Source: Pseudomonas oryzae
GTDB lineage: Bacteria; Pseudomonadota; Gammaproteobacteria; Pseudomonadales; Pseudomonadaceae
DNA length: 64,000 bases
Assembly: GCF_900104805.1 (NCBI RefSeq)
Contig: NZ_LT629751.1
Coordinates: 1,655,001-1,719,000 of the forward strand
Direction of reading: 5' to 3'
In this document: piece after piece, positions 25,194-36,845 of the stretch
Numbering within the stretch: the stretch's first letter is position 1
Layout: each line of letters starts with the position of its first letter
Program-made: the position numbers and the translations under genes
Notes under the pieces: model-generated
The model's database searches: none
Told to the model about the DNA's origin: nothing
The model's input: the letters and a program-made list of their open reading frames with translations, nothing else

Positions 25194-27020
25194 CTACTCA
25201 CTGTGCAGAACGGCATAAATCGACTCCGCGAGCTTTTTGCTGATCCCCGGAGCCTTGGCGATTTCCTCGGTGCTCGCCCGCGTCAGCTCCTGCAGGCCGC
25301 CGAAATGCTTGAGAAGTTCGCGACGGCGCTTGGGGCCGACGCCTGGCACATCCTCAAGACTCGAGGTGCTGCGTGCCTTGCCTCGCCGCGCGCGGTGGCC
25401 GGTGATCGCGAAGCGGTGCGCCTCGTCACGGATCTGCTGGATCAGGTGCAGAGCCGGAGAATTGCCCGGCAGGGTGAACTCATGCTCGGCATCGTTGAGA
25501 TAGAGAGTCTCAAGGCCCGGCTTGCGCGTCACGCCCTTGGCCACGCCGAGCAGGATCAGGTCGACCACCGCCAGTTCCTGCAACACCTCGCGCGCCATGT
25601 TCAGCTGGCCCTTGCCGCCATCCACCAGGAGGATGTCGGGCATCTTGCCCTCGCCTTCCTTGAGCCGGCGGAAACGTCGGGTCAGCGCCTGGTGCATGGC
25701 CGCATAGTCGTCGCCAGCGCCGACGCCCTCGATGTTGAAGCGCCTATAGTCGGACTTCAGCGGCCCCTCCGGGCCGAACACCACACAGGATGCGACAGTC
25801 GCCTCGCCGCTGGAGTGGCTGATGTCGAAGCACTCCAGGCGCTGCGGCGGCTCGTCCATGCCCAACGCCTCGCCCAGCGCCTCCATGCGCGCAGCCACAT
25901 GCTGCCGATTGGCCAGCCGAGCGGCCAGCGCCTGCTCGGCGTTGGTCAGCGCCAACTGCTGCCAGCGCGCCCGTGTGCCGCGCACGCGATGGCTGATCGC
26001 CAGTTCACGCCCGCGCACCGTGGCGATCGCCTCGGCCAAAGCAGGGAAGTCCTCGTGAACACAGTTGACGATCAGCTCGTCCGGCAGATCGCGCTCGCTG
26101 CCACCGAGGTAGTACTGCGCGAGGAAGGCGGCCAGCACGCCGGCCGCCTCCTCCTCGATGGCCACCTGGGGGAAGAAGTTCTTGCTACCCAGCACGCGCC
26201 CGCCACGCACACTGATCAGGTTGACGCAGGCCCCGCCGGGACTGACCACCGCTGCCACCACGTCCACGTCGCCGGTGCCGCCCTCCATGCTCTGCTGGTC
26301 CTGAACGCGGCGCAGCAGGGCAATCTGGTCACGCAGTTCGGCGGCGCGCTCGAAGTCCAGTGCGCCCGCGGCCTTCTCCATGGCCGCGGTCAGCTCGGTG
26401 GCGAGCTGGTTGCTGCGCCCCTCGAGAAACATGGCGGAGTGGCGCACATCCTCGGCGTACTCCTCGGTGCTGACCAGGCCGACGCAGGGGCCCTTGCAGC
26501 GCTTGATCTGGTACTGCAGGCAGGGCCGGGTGCGGTTTCTGAAATAGCTGTCCTCGCACTGGCGGACCTGGAAGGTCTTCTGCAGCAGGTTGAGGCTCTC
26601 GCGAATCGCCAGGGCGCTGGGATAGGGGCCGAAGTAGCGGCCCTTCTGCTTCTTCGCGCCGCGATGGATGCCGAGGCGCGGATACTCGTCCTCGCTGGAG
26701 AGGAACACGTAGGGATAGGACTTGTCGTCGCGCAGGAGGATGTTGTACGGCGGCCGCCACTCCTTGATCAGCGTCTGCTCCAGCAGCAGCGCCTCGGTCT
26801 CGTTGGCGGTGATGGTGGTCTCGATCTGCGCGATGCGCGCCACCAGGGCCGCAGTCTTCGGCGCCAGACCGCTCTTGCGGAAGTAGCTGGACAGGCGCTT
26901 CTTCAGGCTATTGGCCTTGCCGACGTAGAGCAGCCGCCCTTCTGCGTCGAACATGCGGTAGACGCCGGGGTGGGTGCTGCAGGCAGCCAGGAAGCCGCTG
27001 CTGTCGAACTCGACGGCCAT
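25194..27020 (-). CDS. uvrC: Excinuclease ABC subunit C
   Basis: A 608-residue nuclease making both incisions in nucleotide excision repair after UvrAB mark the damage. Domains in order are GIY-YIG (about 15-95: [18 protein letters not shown]), a Cys-containing linker, a UVR motif for UvrB contact (about 205-240), an RNase-H-like nuclease ([21 protein letters not shown]) and C-terminal tandem helix-hairpin-helix ([18 protein letters not shown]). The ATG at 27020 gives the usual length; the longer frame overlaps gacA. Only one base separates it from the gacA stop, matching the classical gacA-uvrC operon. Confidence 0.97.
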   Translation of the reverse strand: MAVEFDSSGFLAACSTHPGVYRMFDAEGRLLYVGKANSLKKRLSSYFRKSGLAPKTAALVARIAQIETTITANETEALLLEQTLIKEWRPPYNILLRDDKSYPYVFLSSEDEYPRLGIHRGAKKQKGRYFGPYPSALAIRESLNLLQKTFQVRQCEDSYFRNRTRPCLQYQIKRCKGPCVGLVSTEEYAEDVRHSAMFLEGRSNQLATELTAAMEKAAGALDFERAAELRDQIALLRRVQDQQSMEGGTGDVDVVAAVVSPGGACVNLISVRGGRVLGSKNFFPQVAIEEEAAGVLAAFLAQYYLGGSERDLPDELIVNCVHEDFPALAEAIATVRGRELAISHRVRGTRARWQQLALTNAEQALAARLANRQHVAARMEALGEALGMDEPPQRLECFDISHSSGEATVASCVVFGPEGPLKSDYRRFNIEGVGAGDDYAAMHQALTRRFRRLKEGEGKMPDILLVDGGKGQLNMAREVLQELAVVDLILLGVAKGVTRKPGLETLYLNDAEHEFTLPGNSPALHLIQQIRDEAHRFAITGHRARRGKARSTSSLEDVPGVGPKRRRELLKHFGGLQELTRASTEEIAKAPGISKKLAESIYAVLHSE

Positions 27021-27021
27021 C

Positions 27022-27666
27022 TCAGCTGTCGACATCGACCATGCCATGGCGCACGGCCAGCATGGCCAGCTCGACATCGCTGGTGATTTCGAGCTTCTCG
27101 AAGATGCGGTAGCGGTAGGTGTTGACCGTCTTCGGCGACAGGCACAGCTTGTCGGAAATCGCCTGCACCTTCTGGCACTCGGCGATCATCAGCGCGATCT
27201 GCATCTCGCGCTCGGAAAGCTGCTCGAAAGGCGAAGTCTCGCCCTGCGGCTGGAACGACTTGAGCGCCAGTTGCTGGGCGATATCGGCACTGATGTAGCG
27301 CTGGCCGTTGAACACCTGGCGGATCGCCTTGATCATCTCTTCGAGCGCCGCGCCCTTGGTCAGATACCCCGATGCACCGGCCTGCAGCAGGCGCGAGGGA
27401 AACGGCTCCTCGTCACAGGCGGTGACGGCGATCACCTTGACCGCAGGATGACTGCGATTGATCTTGCGCGTGGCCTCCAGGCCGCCGATGCCGGGCATCT
27501 TGACATCCATAAGCACCAGGTCAGGCTTGAGTTCGCGAACGCGCAGCAGGGCTTCCTCGCCCGACCCTGCCTCCCCCACCACGCTCAGGCCGGGAACATC
27601 GGCCAGCATACGGCGAATGCCGGTGCGCACCAGATCATGATCATCCACAACCAGTACGTTGATCAC
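27022..27666 (-). CDS. gacA: Global response regulator GacA
   Basis: A 214-residue NarL/FixJ-type response regulator. The receiver domain opens [17 protein letters not shown] and has phospho-acceptor D54 in VLMDVKMPG; the LuxR-type helix-turn-helix is at about residues 148-205 ([43 protein letters not shown]). Sequence and the uvrC neighbour identify GacA, which with GacS activates small RNAs of the Rsm pathway controlling secondary metabolism and biofilm. GacS and the Rsm RNAs are not in this window. It faces away from the signalling operon at 28007. Confidence 0.97.
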   Translation of the reverse strand: MINVLVVDDHDLVRTGIRRMLADVPGLSVVGEAGSGEEALLRVRELKPDLVLMDVKMPGIGGLEATRKINRSHPAVKVIAVTACDEEPFPSRLLQAGASGYLTKGAALEEMIKAIRQVFNGQRYISADIAQQLALKSFQPQGETSPFEQLSEREMQIALMIAECQKVQAISDKLCLSPKTVNTYRYRIFEKLEITSDVELAMLAVRHGMVDVDS

Positions 27667-28006
27667 GCAATACCTCGATAGCGCCAGATCGGCCCCATGA
27701 AAAGCCTAGAAATATTTGCCTGCGACCTTAACAAATGCGCCTATCAAAGGACAGCCGCAAGCCGCTGCTGGCCGCGAACCCAGTGTCCGTCCGCATGAAT
27801 CGCTGCACGCCGCCGATGCCTTTCAATCTGGACTCCACCCCACCTTTGACCAGGGTAAAACCGCACACAAGGCTGTATCCTGCGAACTTCATCACATAAA
27901 ATAAACAAAATAACGACGTCAAAAACACCGAATCCTCCGCCTGCCAACGTGCGCCAGCGAGCACCCTCGCGAACCTAGACACACCGTTCACCACGGAGGC
28001 GCAGCC
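27667..28006. other. Divergent promoter region gacA / hybrid kinase operon
   Basis: These 340 bases separate gacA from the four-gene signalling operon. Base composition is clearly A/T-richer at 27700-27730 and 27885-27925, as expected for promoters in both directions. No gene or RNA is supported, and no exact sigma-70 pair is clear enough to place. Confidence 0.5.
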
Positions 28007-31000
28007 ATGCGCATCAACACCAGCAGCAAGCTGATCACCCTTGCGATCACCACCCTGGCGCTCGCCTCGCTGGGCTCGACGCTGCTGCACGCCAGTCTGA
28101 CCTGGGAGCGGGAACAGGCATCCAGCCTGCTGAGCGAGACCCTGGACACCACCCAGCGTCTCGCCAGGGGCAGCGACTTCCTGACCGACGCGGTACGCGC
28201 CTACGCCGCCACCGGCGACGAGGCATTCCGCAGGCAGTTCGACAGCGAACTGGAGACCTTTCGTGAACGGGAACAGGCCGTCGCGCATCTGCGCACGCTG
28301 AGCGTATCGCGGGAGGAGCTGGAACTGGTCGACAGAGCCAAACGCGCCTCCGACGACTTGTTGACGATCGAGTATCAGGCCTTCACCCGCATGGCCAAGG
28401 GAGAGCGGGAACAGGCCCTCGCCATGGTCTACAGCAACGAGTACGGCCAGGCCAAGCAGACCATCGCCAGCCTGATCGACCAGGCGCGCCAACTCACCCA
28501 GGCACGCCTGCAGGAACGCATCACCCGCTTGGACACTCTGGGCAAACTGGTCGACATCGGCACCGTCACGCTGCTGACCCTGAACCTGTTGGGCGTGCTG
28601 GCAGCCCTGCAGCTGTTCTATCGCCGCCGCCTGATCCGGCCGATCACCTCGATGACCGGCAAGATCCAGCGCATGCTGGCGGGCGAAGGCGAGCGGCTAC
28701 GCTTCGACGAGGGCGCCCCCGGCTCGGAAATAGCCGATCTGGCACTGGCGCTCGAGGAGTCGCGCAAGGCCGATCTGGTGATCCGCGAGCAGGCGACGCA
28801 GCTGGCCCGGCGAACTGAAGAGCTCTGCGCCGCCAAGGAGCATATCCGTCAGCGCGAAGCCTGGTATCGCAGCATCATCGAGTCGGCCCCCGACGGCATC
28901 CTGATTGCCGACCACGACCAGGTGATTCGCCTGGCCAACCCGAGGACCGAGCAGCTGTTCGGCTACGACTGCGGCGAGCTGACCGGCCAACCGCTGCTGG
29001 CACTCGCCCCGCCCGACTCACGCGCTGCCTATGCCGAGCTGAGCGATCAGGCACTGAGCATGAAGGCCGGCCACCTGTCCCTGCAGCTGAACGGCGCGCG
29101 CAAGGACGGCTCGAAGTTCCCCATCGAGGCCACGCTGGCCCGCCTTCCCGACCAGGGCGACGAAGCAAGCAGTCTGTGCGTGATCATTCGCGACGTCAGC
29201 GAACGCCGCCGGGAAGAGGCCGCCATGCGCGAGGCGCGCGCCCAGGCCGAGCAGGCCGAGCGAGCCAAGTCGGACTTCCTCGCCAACATGAGCCATGAGA
29301 TCCGCACCCCGCTCAACACCATCCTCGGCATGAGCCACCTGGCCGCCAAGGCCAGTCAGGACAGCCTGCAGGCCGAACAGCTGCGCCAGATCCAGAGCGC
29401 TGGCGATCGCCTCCTGGCGCTGGTGGACGACATTCTCGATCTGTCGCGCATCGAGCGCGGCGAGCTGAAGCTGCAGCTCGCCAGTTTCAGCCCGCACGAC
29501 CTGCTCGATCGCATCGCCCGTCGCTTCACCCCCATGGCCAAGGCCAAGGGCCTGCGCCTGACCTGCACACTGGCCGGCGACCTGCCACCCGGCCTGCTGG
29601 GCGATACACAGCGCATCGAGCAGATCCTCGCCCAATATGTCGACAACGCCATCAAGTTCACCGCCACTGGCGAGATCGAGATCAGCCTGCGCGGCAAACC
29701 CTGCGCAGATGGCCGGATCGAACTCAACGCCTTCGTCCGCGATACCGGCATCGGCCTCGGCGAAGACCAGCAGCAGGCCGTATTCGACACCTTCTACCAG
29801 GCCGACTCCTCGACTACCCGTCAGTACGGTGGCACCGGCCTGGGTCTGGCCATCGCCAGGCAACTCGCCGCCCTCATGGACGGCAGCGTCGGCGTCGAAA
29901 GCCAACCAGGTCAGGGCAGCACATTCTGGCTCAGCGTACCGCTGGCCATCGCTCGCCACGAACTGCCGCAGATCCTGCCCAACCTGCAACTGGCCGGCTA
30001 TCGGGTGCTGCTGGTGGAGGATCACGAGGTCAACCAGCGCCTGGTGCGCAAACTGCTGGAACACGTCGGCATCCGGGCGACAGTGGCCGGCAACGGCCGG
30101 ATTGCCGTCGACATGGTTCGCGAGGAGGAGTTCGACCTGGTGCTGATGGACATGCAGATGCCTGTCCTCGACGGCATCGGAGCGACCCGGGAGATTCGCG
30201 CCCTGGGACCACGCGGCAGCATGCCCATAGTGGCGATCAGCGCCAGCGCCATGCCCGAGGACCGCCAGCGCAGCCACGAGGCCGGCATGGACGCCTTCCT
30301 CGCCAAGCCGATCAAGGTGGAAGAACTCTACGCCACCCTGCGCCGCCTGCTTCAGCCGCAGACGACCATCACCGCCAACCTTCCGGCGCCGGAGCCGACA
30401 CCAGCCGCCATGGAGCTGCCACACATCGAGGGTCTGGATACCCACGAGGGGCTGCGGCGGGTCATGGGCGACCGCCACCTCTATCAGGAGCTGTTGCGCG
30501 GCCTGGTCGAGCGCGAGCGGGACACCCCCGAAAAGATCCGCCAGGCCCTGGCTGCCGGCGACAACGCCACTGCGCAGCTCCTGGCGCACACCCTCAAGGG
30601 CCTTGCCGGCAGCATCGGCGCCGCCGCCGTGATGGCCGACGCCAGCGAGCTGGAGCAGGCATTGCGCGACGACGCCGAAAGCGCCGCGATCGCGCAGGCA
30701 CTCAGCCGCCTGGAGCGACGACTAACCCCACTGCTGGCCAAGCTGGCAAACTATCTGGGGACGCCGTGCGCACGAAGCGTGAGCGAGATCGATGCCGGAC
30801 AGCTGTCCCGCATCTGCGCAAAACTGACCCGGCTGCTCGAAGAGGATGACGCCGAGGCAGCCACCTGGTTCAACCAGAATGCCGCCCAGCTCAGACACGC
30901 CTTCCCCGACGGCTATCACCGCCTCGAAAGCGCGATTCGCACCTTCGAATTCGACAAGGCCCTGCCAGCGCTGAAACAACTGCTGATGACGCAGCCCCTG

Positions 31001-31027
31001 AACACAGACAGATCGCCCACGGTGTGA
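28007..31027 (+). CDS. Hybrid sensor kinase, HAMP-PAS-HK-REC-Hpt
   Basis: A 1006-residue inner-membrane kinase. It has TM1 (about 9-28), a helical periplasmic sensor (about 30-180), TM2 (about 185-207), HAMP (about 207-260), and PAS (about 285-395). HisKA follows with H430 in SHEIRTPLNTILG, then the ATPase domain (DNAIKFT, GIGLG, GTGLGLAI), a receiver with D715 (LVLMDMQMPVLDG) and an Hpt domain with H861 (AHTLKGLAGS). This is a complete His-Asp-His relay in one protein, of the BarA/GacS-like class. Its stop overlaps or abuts the start of the HD-GYP regulator, so that regulator is a likely output. Confidence 0.92.
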   Translation: MRINTSSKLITLAITTLALASLGSTLLHASLTWEREQASSLLSETLDTTQRLARGSDFLTDAVRAYAATGDEAFRRQFDSELETFREREQAVAHLRTLSVSREELELVDRAKRASDDLLTIEYQAFTRMAKGEREQALAMVYSNEYGQAKQTIASLIDQARQLTQARLQERITRLDTLGKLVDIGTVTLLTLNLLGVLAALQLFYRRRLIRPITSMTGKIQRMLAGEGERLRFDEGAPGSEIADLALALEESRKADLVIREQATQLARRTEELCAAKEHIRQREAWYRSIIESAPDGILIADHDQVIRLANPRTEQLFGYDCGELTGQPLLALAPPDSRAAYAELSDQALSMKAGHLSLQLNGARKDGSKFPIEATLARLPDQGDEASSLCVIIRDVSERRREEAAMREARAQAEQAERAKSDFLANMSHEIRTPLNTILGMSHLAAKASQDSLQAEQLRQIQSAGDRLLALVDDILDLSRIERGELKLQLASFSPHDLLDRIARRFTPMAKAKGLRLTCTLAGDLPPGLLGDTQRIEQILAQYVDNAIKFTATGEIEISLRGKPCADGRIELNAFVRDTGIGLGEDQQQAVFDTFYQADSSTTRQYGGTGLGLAIARQLAALMDGSVGVESQPGQGSTFWLSVPLAIARHELPQILPNLQLAGYRVLLVEDHEVNQRLVRKLLEHVGIRATVAGNGRIAVDMVREEEFDLVLMDMQMPVLDGIGATREIRALGPRGSMPIVAISASAMPEDRQRSHEAGMDAFLAKPIKVEELYATLRRLLQPQTTITANLPAPEPTPAAMELPHIEGLDTHEGLRRVMGDRHLYQELLRGLVERERDTPEKIRQALAAGDNATAQLLAHTLKGLAGSIGAAAVMADASELEQALRDDAESAAIAQALSRLERRLTPLLAKLANYLGTPCARSVSEIDAGQLSRICAKLTRLLEEDDAEAATWFNQNAAQLRHAFPDGYHRLESAIRTFEFDKALPALKQLLMTQPLNTDRSPTV

Positions 31028-31029
31028 CC

Positions 31030-32150
<1,121 letters not shown>

Positions 32151-32154
<4 letters not shown>

Positions 32155-33920
32155 GCGTGCCGGAATCGACTCTCATCCACGAGGCCGCCAGCCCTGCGGA
32201 GCCCGACAAGCAGCGTGCGCCGCTCATGCAGACCGCGATCGGACTGGCCGAAGGCAAGCTGGCCTATGCGCTCATCCTCGGCCTCGCCCTGACCCTGATC
32301 CTTGCCCTGTGGGCCGGGGTGACGCTGAAGATCCTGGCCGAGAAGGAAAACACCGAGCAGACCCTCAAGCGCGACACCCTCAACCTGGCGCGGGCCTTCG
32401 AGGCCCACGCGGTGCGCACCATCACCGGCGCGGACCAGTCGCTGCGCTTCCTGCAGCAGCAGTACGAGCTGCACGGGCGGCAGATCGACATCCGCGCCTT
32501 CGTCCGCGACGGGCTGATCATCAGCACCATCTTCAACCAGCTGGGCATCATCGACGAGAACGGCACCTACATCCTGTCCAACCTGCCCAACCACCAGCCC
32601 ATCGACCTGTCCGACCGCGAGCACTTCCGCGTACACCGTGATCGTGTCAGCGACGAACTGTGGGTGAGCAAGCCGGTACTCGGTCGCGCCACCGGCAAGT
32701 GGTCGATCCAGATGACCCGACGCATCGACAAGCCGGACGGCAGCTTCGGTGGCGTGGCGGTGATCTCCATCGACCCGTTCTACTTCACCAGCCTGTACAA
32801 CGACATGGACATCGGCCGGGATGGCATCATCACCGTGGTCGGCCTCGACGGCATCGTGCGCGCCCGGCGCACCAGCAATGACGCCCCGCTCAACGCCTAC
32901 GTCGGCCGCGATATCTCGGGCTCGCCACTGATGAAGATGATGGAGCAGCAGGACCAGGGACACATCATCTATCCCAGCCACATCGACGGCATCGAACGCA
33001 TCTACAGCTTTCGCAAGGTCGAGGGGCTGCCCCTGGCAGTGGTGGTCGGCGTCGGTCGCGAGGAGGCCATGGCCCCCTACATGCAGCGACGCAACGAGTA
33101 CGTGCTGTTCGCCGGGGTGATGTCGGCCGTCGTCCTGCTGTTCGGGCTGCTCTCGGCGTTCCTGCTGCGCCGCCAGCGGGGCATTTCCGAGCGCCTGCGC
33201 ATCAGCCGCGCCAAGGCCGAGTCGGCCAACCGCCTGAAATCCGAATTTCTCGCCTCGATCTCCCACGAGCTGCGCACCCCGCTCAACGGCATCATCGGCT
33301 ACGCGCAGTTCCTCAAGGAAATGGGCGGAGACGCCACCGCCCGCGAGTTCGGTGGCATCATCCACGGCAGCAGCCGCCACCTGCTCGCACTGGTCAACGA
33401 TATCCTCGACCAGGCCAGCATCGAGGCCGGGCGCATGCAGCTGCATGACACCTCGTTCAGCCTGTCCGACCTGGTGCGGAGCGCCCTCGACATGCACCGC
33501 TCCTTCGCCGAGGGCAGAGGTCTGGACCTCGGCGTCGACTGCCAGGCCGGCCTGCCGACCAGCATCCGCTGCGACCGCACCCGCCTGCTGCAGATACTCA
33601 GCAATCTGTTGCACAATGCCATCAAGTTCACCGAGCATGGCCAGGTCCGACTCAAGGTCTTCAGCGCCCAGCGCGACCTGTGCTTCGCCGTCGAGGACAC
33701 CGGCCCCGGCATTCCCGCCGAACAGCAGATGCTCATCTTCGAGCGCTTCCGCCAGGCCGACACCTTCGTCACCCGCAAGCACGAGGGCTCCGGCCTGGGA
33801 CTTGCGCTGTCCCGCGACCTGGCCACCATGATGGGCGGCTGCATCACCCTGCAATCGGCCCCAGGCCAGGGCAGCACCTTCACCCTGCGCCTGCCCCTGC
33901 AGCTTATGGAGGAGCCATGA
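32151..33920 (+). CDS. Sensor histidine kinase with extracytoplasmic Cache-like domain
   Basis: A 589-residue kinase starting at a GTG that overlaps the previous stop. TM1 is at about 38-60. A large periplasmic sensor of the dCache_1-like type (about 62-308) contains RRIDKPDGSFGGVAVISIDPFYFT and VVGLDGIVRARR. TM2 is at about 315-338, then HisKA with H372 in SISHELRTPLNGIIGY, and the ATPase domain with NAIKFT, DTGPGIP and GSGLGLAL. There is no receiver of its own; the next gene supplies a lone one. The Cache domain suggests sensing of a small periplasmic ligand. Confidence 0.9.
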
Positions 33921-34276
33921 AAGTCCTGCTGGTCGACGACACCGAGTTCAATCGCACCCTGCCCCGGGTGCTGCTGGAACGCTACGGCTGCAGCGTGGTC
34001 GAGTGCGCCAGCGGCGCCGAGGCCTTGCGCCTGGCCGGCAGTGACAGGTTCGACTGCATCCTGCTCGACGTCATGATGCCGGGCCTCTCCGGCCTGGAGG
34101 TGTGCCAGCGACTGCGCCGCGACCCGGCCCTGAGCGGCACACGCATCATCGCCTACACCGCCCACGCCCTGCCGGCGGAAACCGAGGAGATCATGGCCGC
34201 CGGTTTCGACGACATACTGATCAAGCCGATCGATATCCACATCCTGCTGAAGAAGCTGGGTGTTACCAGCGCATGA
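33917..34276 (+). CDS. Single-domain response regulator (CheY-like)
   Basis: A 119-residue receiver domain with no output domain. It has the acidic pair in MKVLLVDDTEFNR, D53 in ILLDVMMPGLSG, conserved T/A at IIAYTAHA, and K103 in ILIKPIDI. Its ATG overlaps the kinase stop (ATGA) behind GGAGG. It probably shuttles phosphate between this kinase and another partner, such as the Hpt domain of the first gene, or acts by protein binding like CheY. It is the last gene of the four-gene coupled operon. Confidence 0.9.
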   Translation: MKVLLVDDTEFNRTLPRVLLERYGCSVVECASGAEALRLAGSDRFDCILLDVMMPGLSGLEVCQRLRRDPALSGTRIIAYTAHALPAETEEIMAAGFDDILIKPIDIHILLKKLGVTSA

Positions 34277-34436
34277 TGCCCAGCCTCTGCGCGGCAATAC
34301 TTCCGACAGCCGGCCAAGTACCGCCCTGTGGCGCTGGTATATTTGCATCCGTTCGCAACCATGCCGCGTGCACAACCCAGGCATACGACTTGCAATCGAA
34401 TTAAGACGACAACGGATACGGCAGGGAGCAAGCCAC

Positions 34437-34742
34437 ATGGATGTACCACAACTGACCGACATCGACTTCGATGCGGCCATGAGCCTTGATCAGCTCAAGA
34501 AACTCGATCACGACGAACGCTTCAACTTCGGTCGCCGGGTGATGCTGCTGGCGCTGGGCAAGAGCAAGGCGGAACTGGTCGCCACGGTCAGCGCACTTGG
34601 CGACGAACCCTATTCGGCCTGGCTCGACCATATCGAAACCCTGCAGCAGGATCTCAGGCATCTGCTGGAGCTGTCCGAAGTCGCACATGCGCGCCTGATC
34701 GTCGCCGGTCAGGCGCTGGCCGAGCGCGACGCCTCGCACTGA
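34437..34742 (+). CDS. Small conserved hypothetical protein
   Basis: A 101-residue, mostly helical, acidic cytoplasmic protein beginning MDVPQLTDIDFDAAMS with GCAGGGAGC upstream. No domain is recognised. A 160-base gap separates it from the signalling operon, with A/T-rich sequence at about 34370-34410 that could be its own promoter. It ends 38 bases before a terminator. Codon use looks normal for the window, supporting a real gene. Confidence 0.65.
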   Translation: MDVPQLTDIDFDAAMSLDQLKKLDHDERFNFGRRVMLLALGKSKAELVATVSALGDEPYSAWLDHIETLQQDLRHLLELSEVAHARLIVAGQALAERDASH

Positions 34743-34780
34743 CGGCGGTCTACCGCGGGAATCTCTGGACTCCAGAAACG

Positions 34781-34807
34781 ACAAAGCCCCGAAGATCGGG
34801 GCTTTGT
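34781..34807. terminator. Bidirectional terminator between hypothetical gene and tRNA-Ser
   Basis: A perfect 12-bp stem ACAAAGCCCCGA / TCGGGGCTTTGT with a 3-base loop lies between the plus-strand small gene and the 3' end of the minus-strand tRNA-Ser. The T-rich right arm suits the plus direction and the A-rich left arm the minus direction. Confidence 0.75.
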
Positions 34808-34819
34808 CTTAGCATGATA

Positions 34820-34907
34820 TGGCGGAGGCGTAGAGATTCGAACTCTAGGACAGTTGCCCGTCGGCGGTTTTCAAGACCGCTGCCTTAAACCACTCGGCCA
34901 CACCTCC
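34820..34907 (-). tRNA. tRNA-Ser (anticodon TGA)
   Basis: An 88-nt tRNA on the minus strand, from GGAGGTGTGGCCGAG to CGCCTCCGCCA with encoded CCA. The anticodon loop CTTGAAAA gives TGA. The long variable arm of serine tRNAs is present, the T-loop is GTTCGAATC, and the acceptor stem GGAGGTG pairs with CGCCTCC through one G-U. It stands alone, facing away from yccA. Confidence 0.96.
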
Positions 34908-35032
34908 ACAACGGGCGGCAATACTACCGGATAGAAACAGACTGTCAAACTCTAGTTGTCTGACCGTCATCGTGGCTTTGCTATGCTGGCGCCTGTCCGC
35001 GATGAACGAGACTATCCAGGAGGAACCTGAAG

Positions 35033-35701
35033 ATGCGCGAACAACCCTATGCCCTGCAAAGCACGCAGGTCGCCCAGCTCGAGACCAGCAAGGTCCTGCG
35101 CAACACCTACGCCCTGCTGGCGATGACCCTGGGCTTCAGCGGTCTGGTCGCCTTTGCCGCACAGCAGGCCCACGTGCCGCACCCGGGCATCCTGATCACC
35201 CTGGTCGGCTTCTACGGCCTGTTCTTCCTCACCGTGAAGCTGCGCAACTCCGGCTGGGGCCTGCTCAGCACCTTCGCCCTGACCGGCTTCATGGGCTACA
35301 CCCTCGGCCCGATCCTCGACCGCTACCTGGGCATGGCCAACGGTGCCGACGTGATCGTCAGCGCCTTCACCATGACCGCCATCGTGTTCGGCGGCCTGTC
35401 GGCCTACGTGCTGACCACCCGCAAGGACATGAGCTTCCTGTCGGGCTTCATCACCGTGGGCTTCTTCGTCCTGCTCGGCGCCATGCTGGCCGCCTGGCTG
35501 TTCGAGATCAGCGGCCTGCAACTGGCGATCAGCGCCGGCTTCGTGCTGTTCTCCTCGGCGGCGATCCTCTACCAGACCAGCGAGATCATCCACGGCGGCG
35601 AGAACAACTACATCATGGCGACCATCAGCCTGTACGTGTCGATCTACAACCTGTTCATCAGCCTGCTGCAGATCTTCGGCATCATGGGCAGCGACGACTG
35701 A
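35033..35701 (+). CDS. yccA: Bax-inhibitor-1/YccA family membrane protein
   Basis: A 222-residue inner-membrane protein with about seven hydrophobic helices. It shows the BI-1 family pattern: NTYALLAMTLGFSG at TM1 and SSAAILYQTSEIIHGGENNYI before the last helix, including the acidic residue used for the calcium-leak site in BI-1 proteins. E. coli YccA is a substrate and modulator of the FtsH protease. AGGAGG precedes the ATG. In Pseudomonas this gene normally stands before the tus cluster, as here. Confidence 0.93.
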   Translation: MREQPYALQSTQVAQLETSKVLRNTYALLAMTLGFSGLVAFAAQQAHVPHPGILITLVGFYGLFFLTVKLRNSGWGLLSTFALTGFMGYTLGPILDRYLGMANGADVIVSAFTMTAIVFGGLSAYVLTTRKDMSFLSGFITVGFFVLLGAMLAAWLFEISGLQLAISAGFVLFSSAAILYQTSEIIHGGENNYIMATISLYVSIYNLFISLLQIFGIMGSDD

Positions 35702-35722
35702 TCCCCCCAGCCGCGCCCTCTG

Positions 35723-35754
35723 GAGCCCGCCACTTTGGCGGGCTCTTTCGTTTG
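35723..35754 (+). terminator. Terminator after yccA
   Basis: A 10-bp stem GAGCCCGCCA / TGGCGGGCTC with a 3-base loop and a following TTTCGTTT separates yccA from tusD. Confidence 0.8.
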
Positions 35755-35792
35755 CGTTTATCATGGGCGGCATTGTTGCCAGGCCGCTCCAG

Positions 35793-36185
35793 ATGAAATT
35801 CGCCATCGCCCTGTTCGCCCCGCCCCATGCTCCGTCCAGCCGCCGCGCCCTGCGTTTCGCCGAGGCGGTTCTGGCTGGCGGCCACGAGATCGTTCGCCTG
35901 TTCTTCTATCAGGATGCCGTACACCTGGCCTCCTCGCTGCCGGTCAGCGCCCAGGACGAGCTGGATCTGCCGGCGGCCTGGCGCACCTTCGTGACCGAGC
36001 ACCAACTGGATGCGGTGGTGTGCATCGCCGCCGCCCTGCGCCGCGGTGTGCTGAACGCGGAAGAGGCGCAGCGCTACGGTCGCACCAGCCACAACCTGGA
36101 GGCGCCTTGGGAGCTGTCCGGCCTTGGCCAGCTGCACGAGGCGGCACAGGACGCCGACCGCCTGATCTGCTTCGGAGGCGACTGA
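35793..36185 (+). CDS. tusD: Sulfurtransferase complex subunit TusD
   Basis: A 130-residue DsrE-fold protein and the sulfur-accepting subunit of TusBCD. It takes persulfide sulfur from TusA and passes it to TusE for 2-thiolation of the wobble uridine of Lys, Glu and Gln tRNAs. The expected active Cys is C77 (AVVCIAAALRRGV), matching C78 of E. coli. I chose the ATG at 35793; an in-frame ATG at 35763 would add ten residues not typical of the family. It is first in a tightly packed tusDCBE operon. Confidence 0.93.
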   Translation: MKFAIALFAPPHAPSSRRALRFAEAVLAGGHEIVRLFFYQDAVHLASSLPVSAQDELDLPAAWRTFVTEHQLDAVVCIAAALRRGVLNAEEAQRYGRTSHNLEAPWELSGLGQLHEAAQDADRLICFGGD

Positions 36186-36186
36186 G

Positions 36187-36546
36187 ATGGCCAAATCGCT
36201 GCTGCTGATCTGCCGCCGCTCGCCGTGGAGCGGCCCGGCCGCGCGCGAGGCGCTGGACATCGCCCTCGCCGGAGGAGCCTTCGACCTGCCGATCAGCCTG
36301 CTGTTTCTCGACGACGGCGTGTTCCAGCTGCACGCCGGCCAGAAGCCGAAAGCCATCGAGCAGAAGGACCTGACCGCCAACCTGCAGGCATTGCCGCTGT
36401 TCGGCGTCGAGGCGCTGTACGTGGCCGCCAGCGATCTGCAACGCCGCGGCCTGAGCGCCCGCCAGTTGGCCCTGCCGGTCACCGAACTGCCCGACGCCGA
36501 ACTGTCCGCCCTGCTCGACCAACACGAACTGGTGATCACCCTCTGA
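36187..36546 (+). CDS. tusC: Sulfurtransferase complex subunit TusC
   Basis: A 119-residue DsrF-like subunit of the TusBCD heterohexamer. The fold opens KSLLLICRRSPWSGPAAREALDIALAGGAFD, typical of TusC. It has a structural rather than catalytic role in the complex. It starts one base after the tusD stop, and its stop overlaps the tusB start (TGATG). Confidence 0.92.
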   Translation: MAKSLLLICRRSPWSGPAAREALDIALAGGAFDLPISLLFLDDGVFQLHAGQKPKAIEQKDLTANLQALPLFGVEALYVAASDLQRRGLSARQLALPVTELPDAELSALLDQHELVITL

Positions 36547-36845
36547 TGGCCACCCTGCACCTGCTTTCCCGTTCGCCGTTCGCCGACGCCAGCGGCGCCA
36601 GCTGCCTGCGCCTGCTCGGCCCGCACGACGGCCTGCTGCTCTGCGGCGATGCCGTACATGCCCTGCAACCCGGCTCGCAGCCGTTCGAGATACTGCGCCA
36701 GCTACCGGCCGACAGGCCGCTGTTCGCCCTCGCCGAGGACCTCGAGGCGCGCGGCATCCCGGTACCCGACTTCGCCCAGGCGGTCGACTATCCCGGCTTC
36801 GTCGAGCTGACCCTGCGTTTCGAGCGGACCAACAGCTGGCTATGA
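36546..36845 (+). CDS. tusB: Sulfurtransferase complex subunit TusB
   Basis: A 99-residue DsrH-like subunit with MATLHLLSRSPF and the central CLRLLGPHDGLLLCGDAVHAL, matching TusB of about 95 residues. It completes the TusBCD hexamer. The start overlaps the tusC stop by one base and its stop overlaps the tusE ATG (ATGA). Confidence 0.9.
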   Translation: MATLHLLSRSPFADASGASCLRLLGPHDGLLLCGDAVHALQPGSQPFEILRQLPADRPLFALAEDLEARGIPVPDFAQAVDYPGFVELTLRFERTNSWL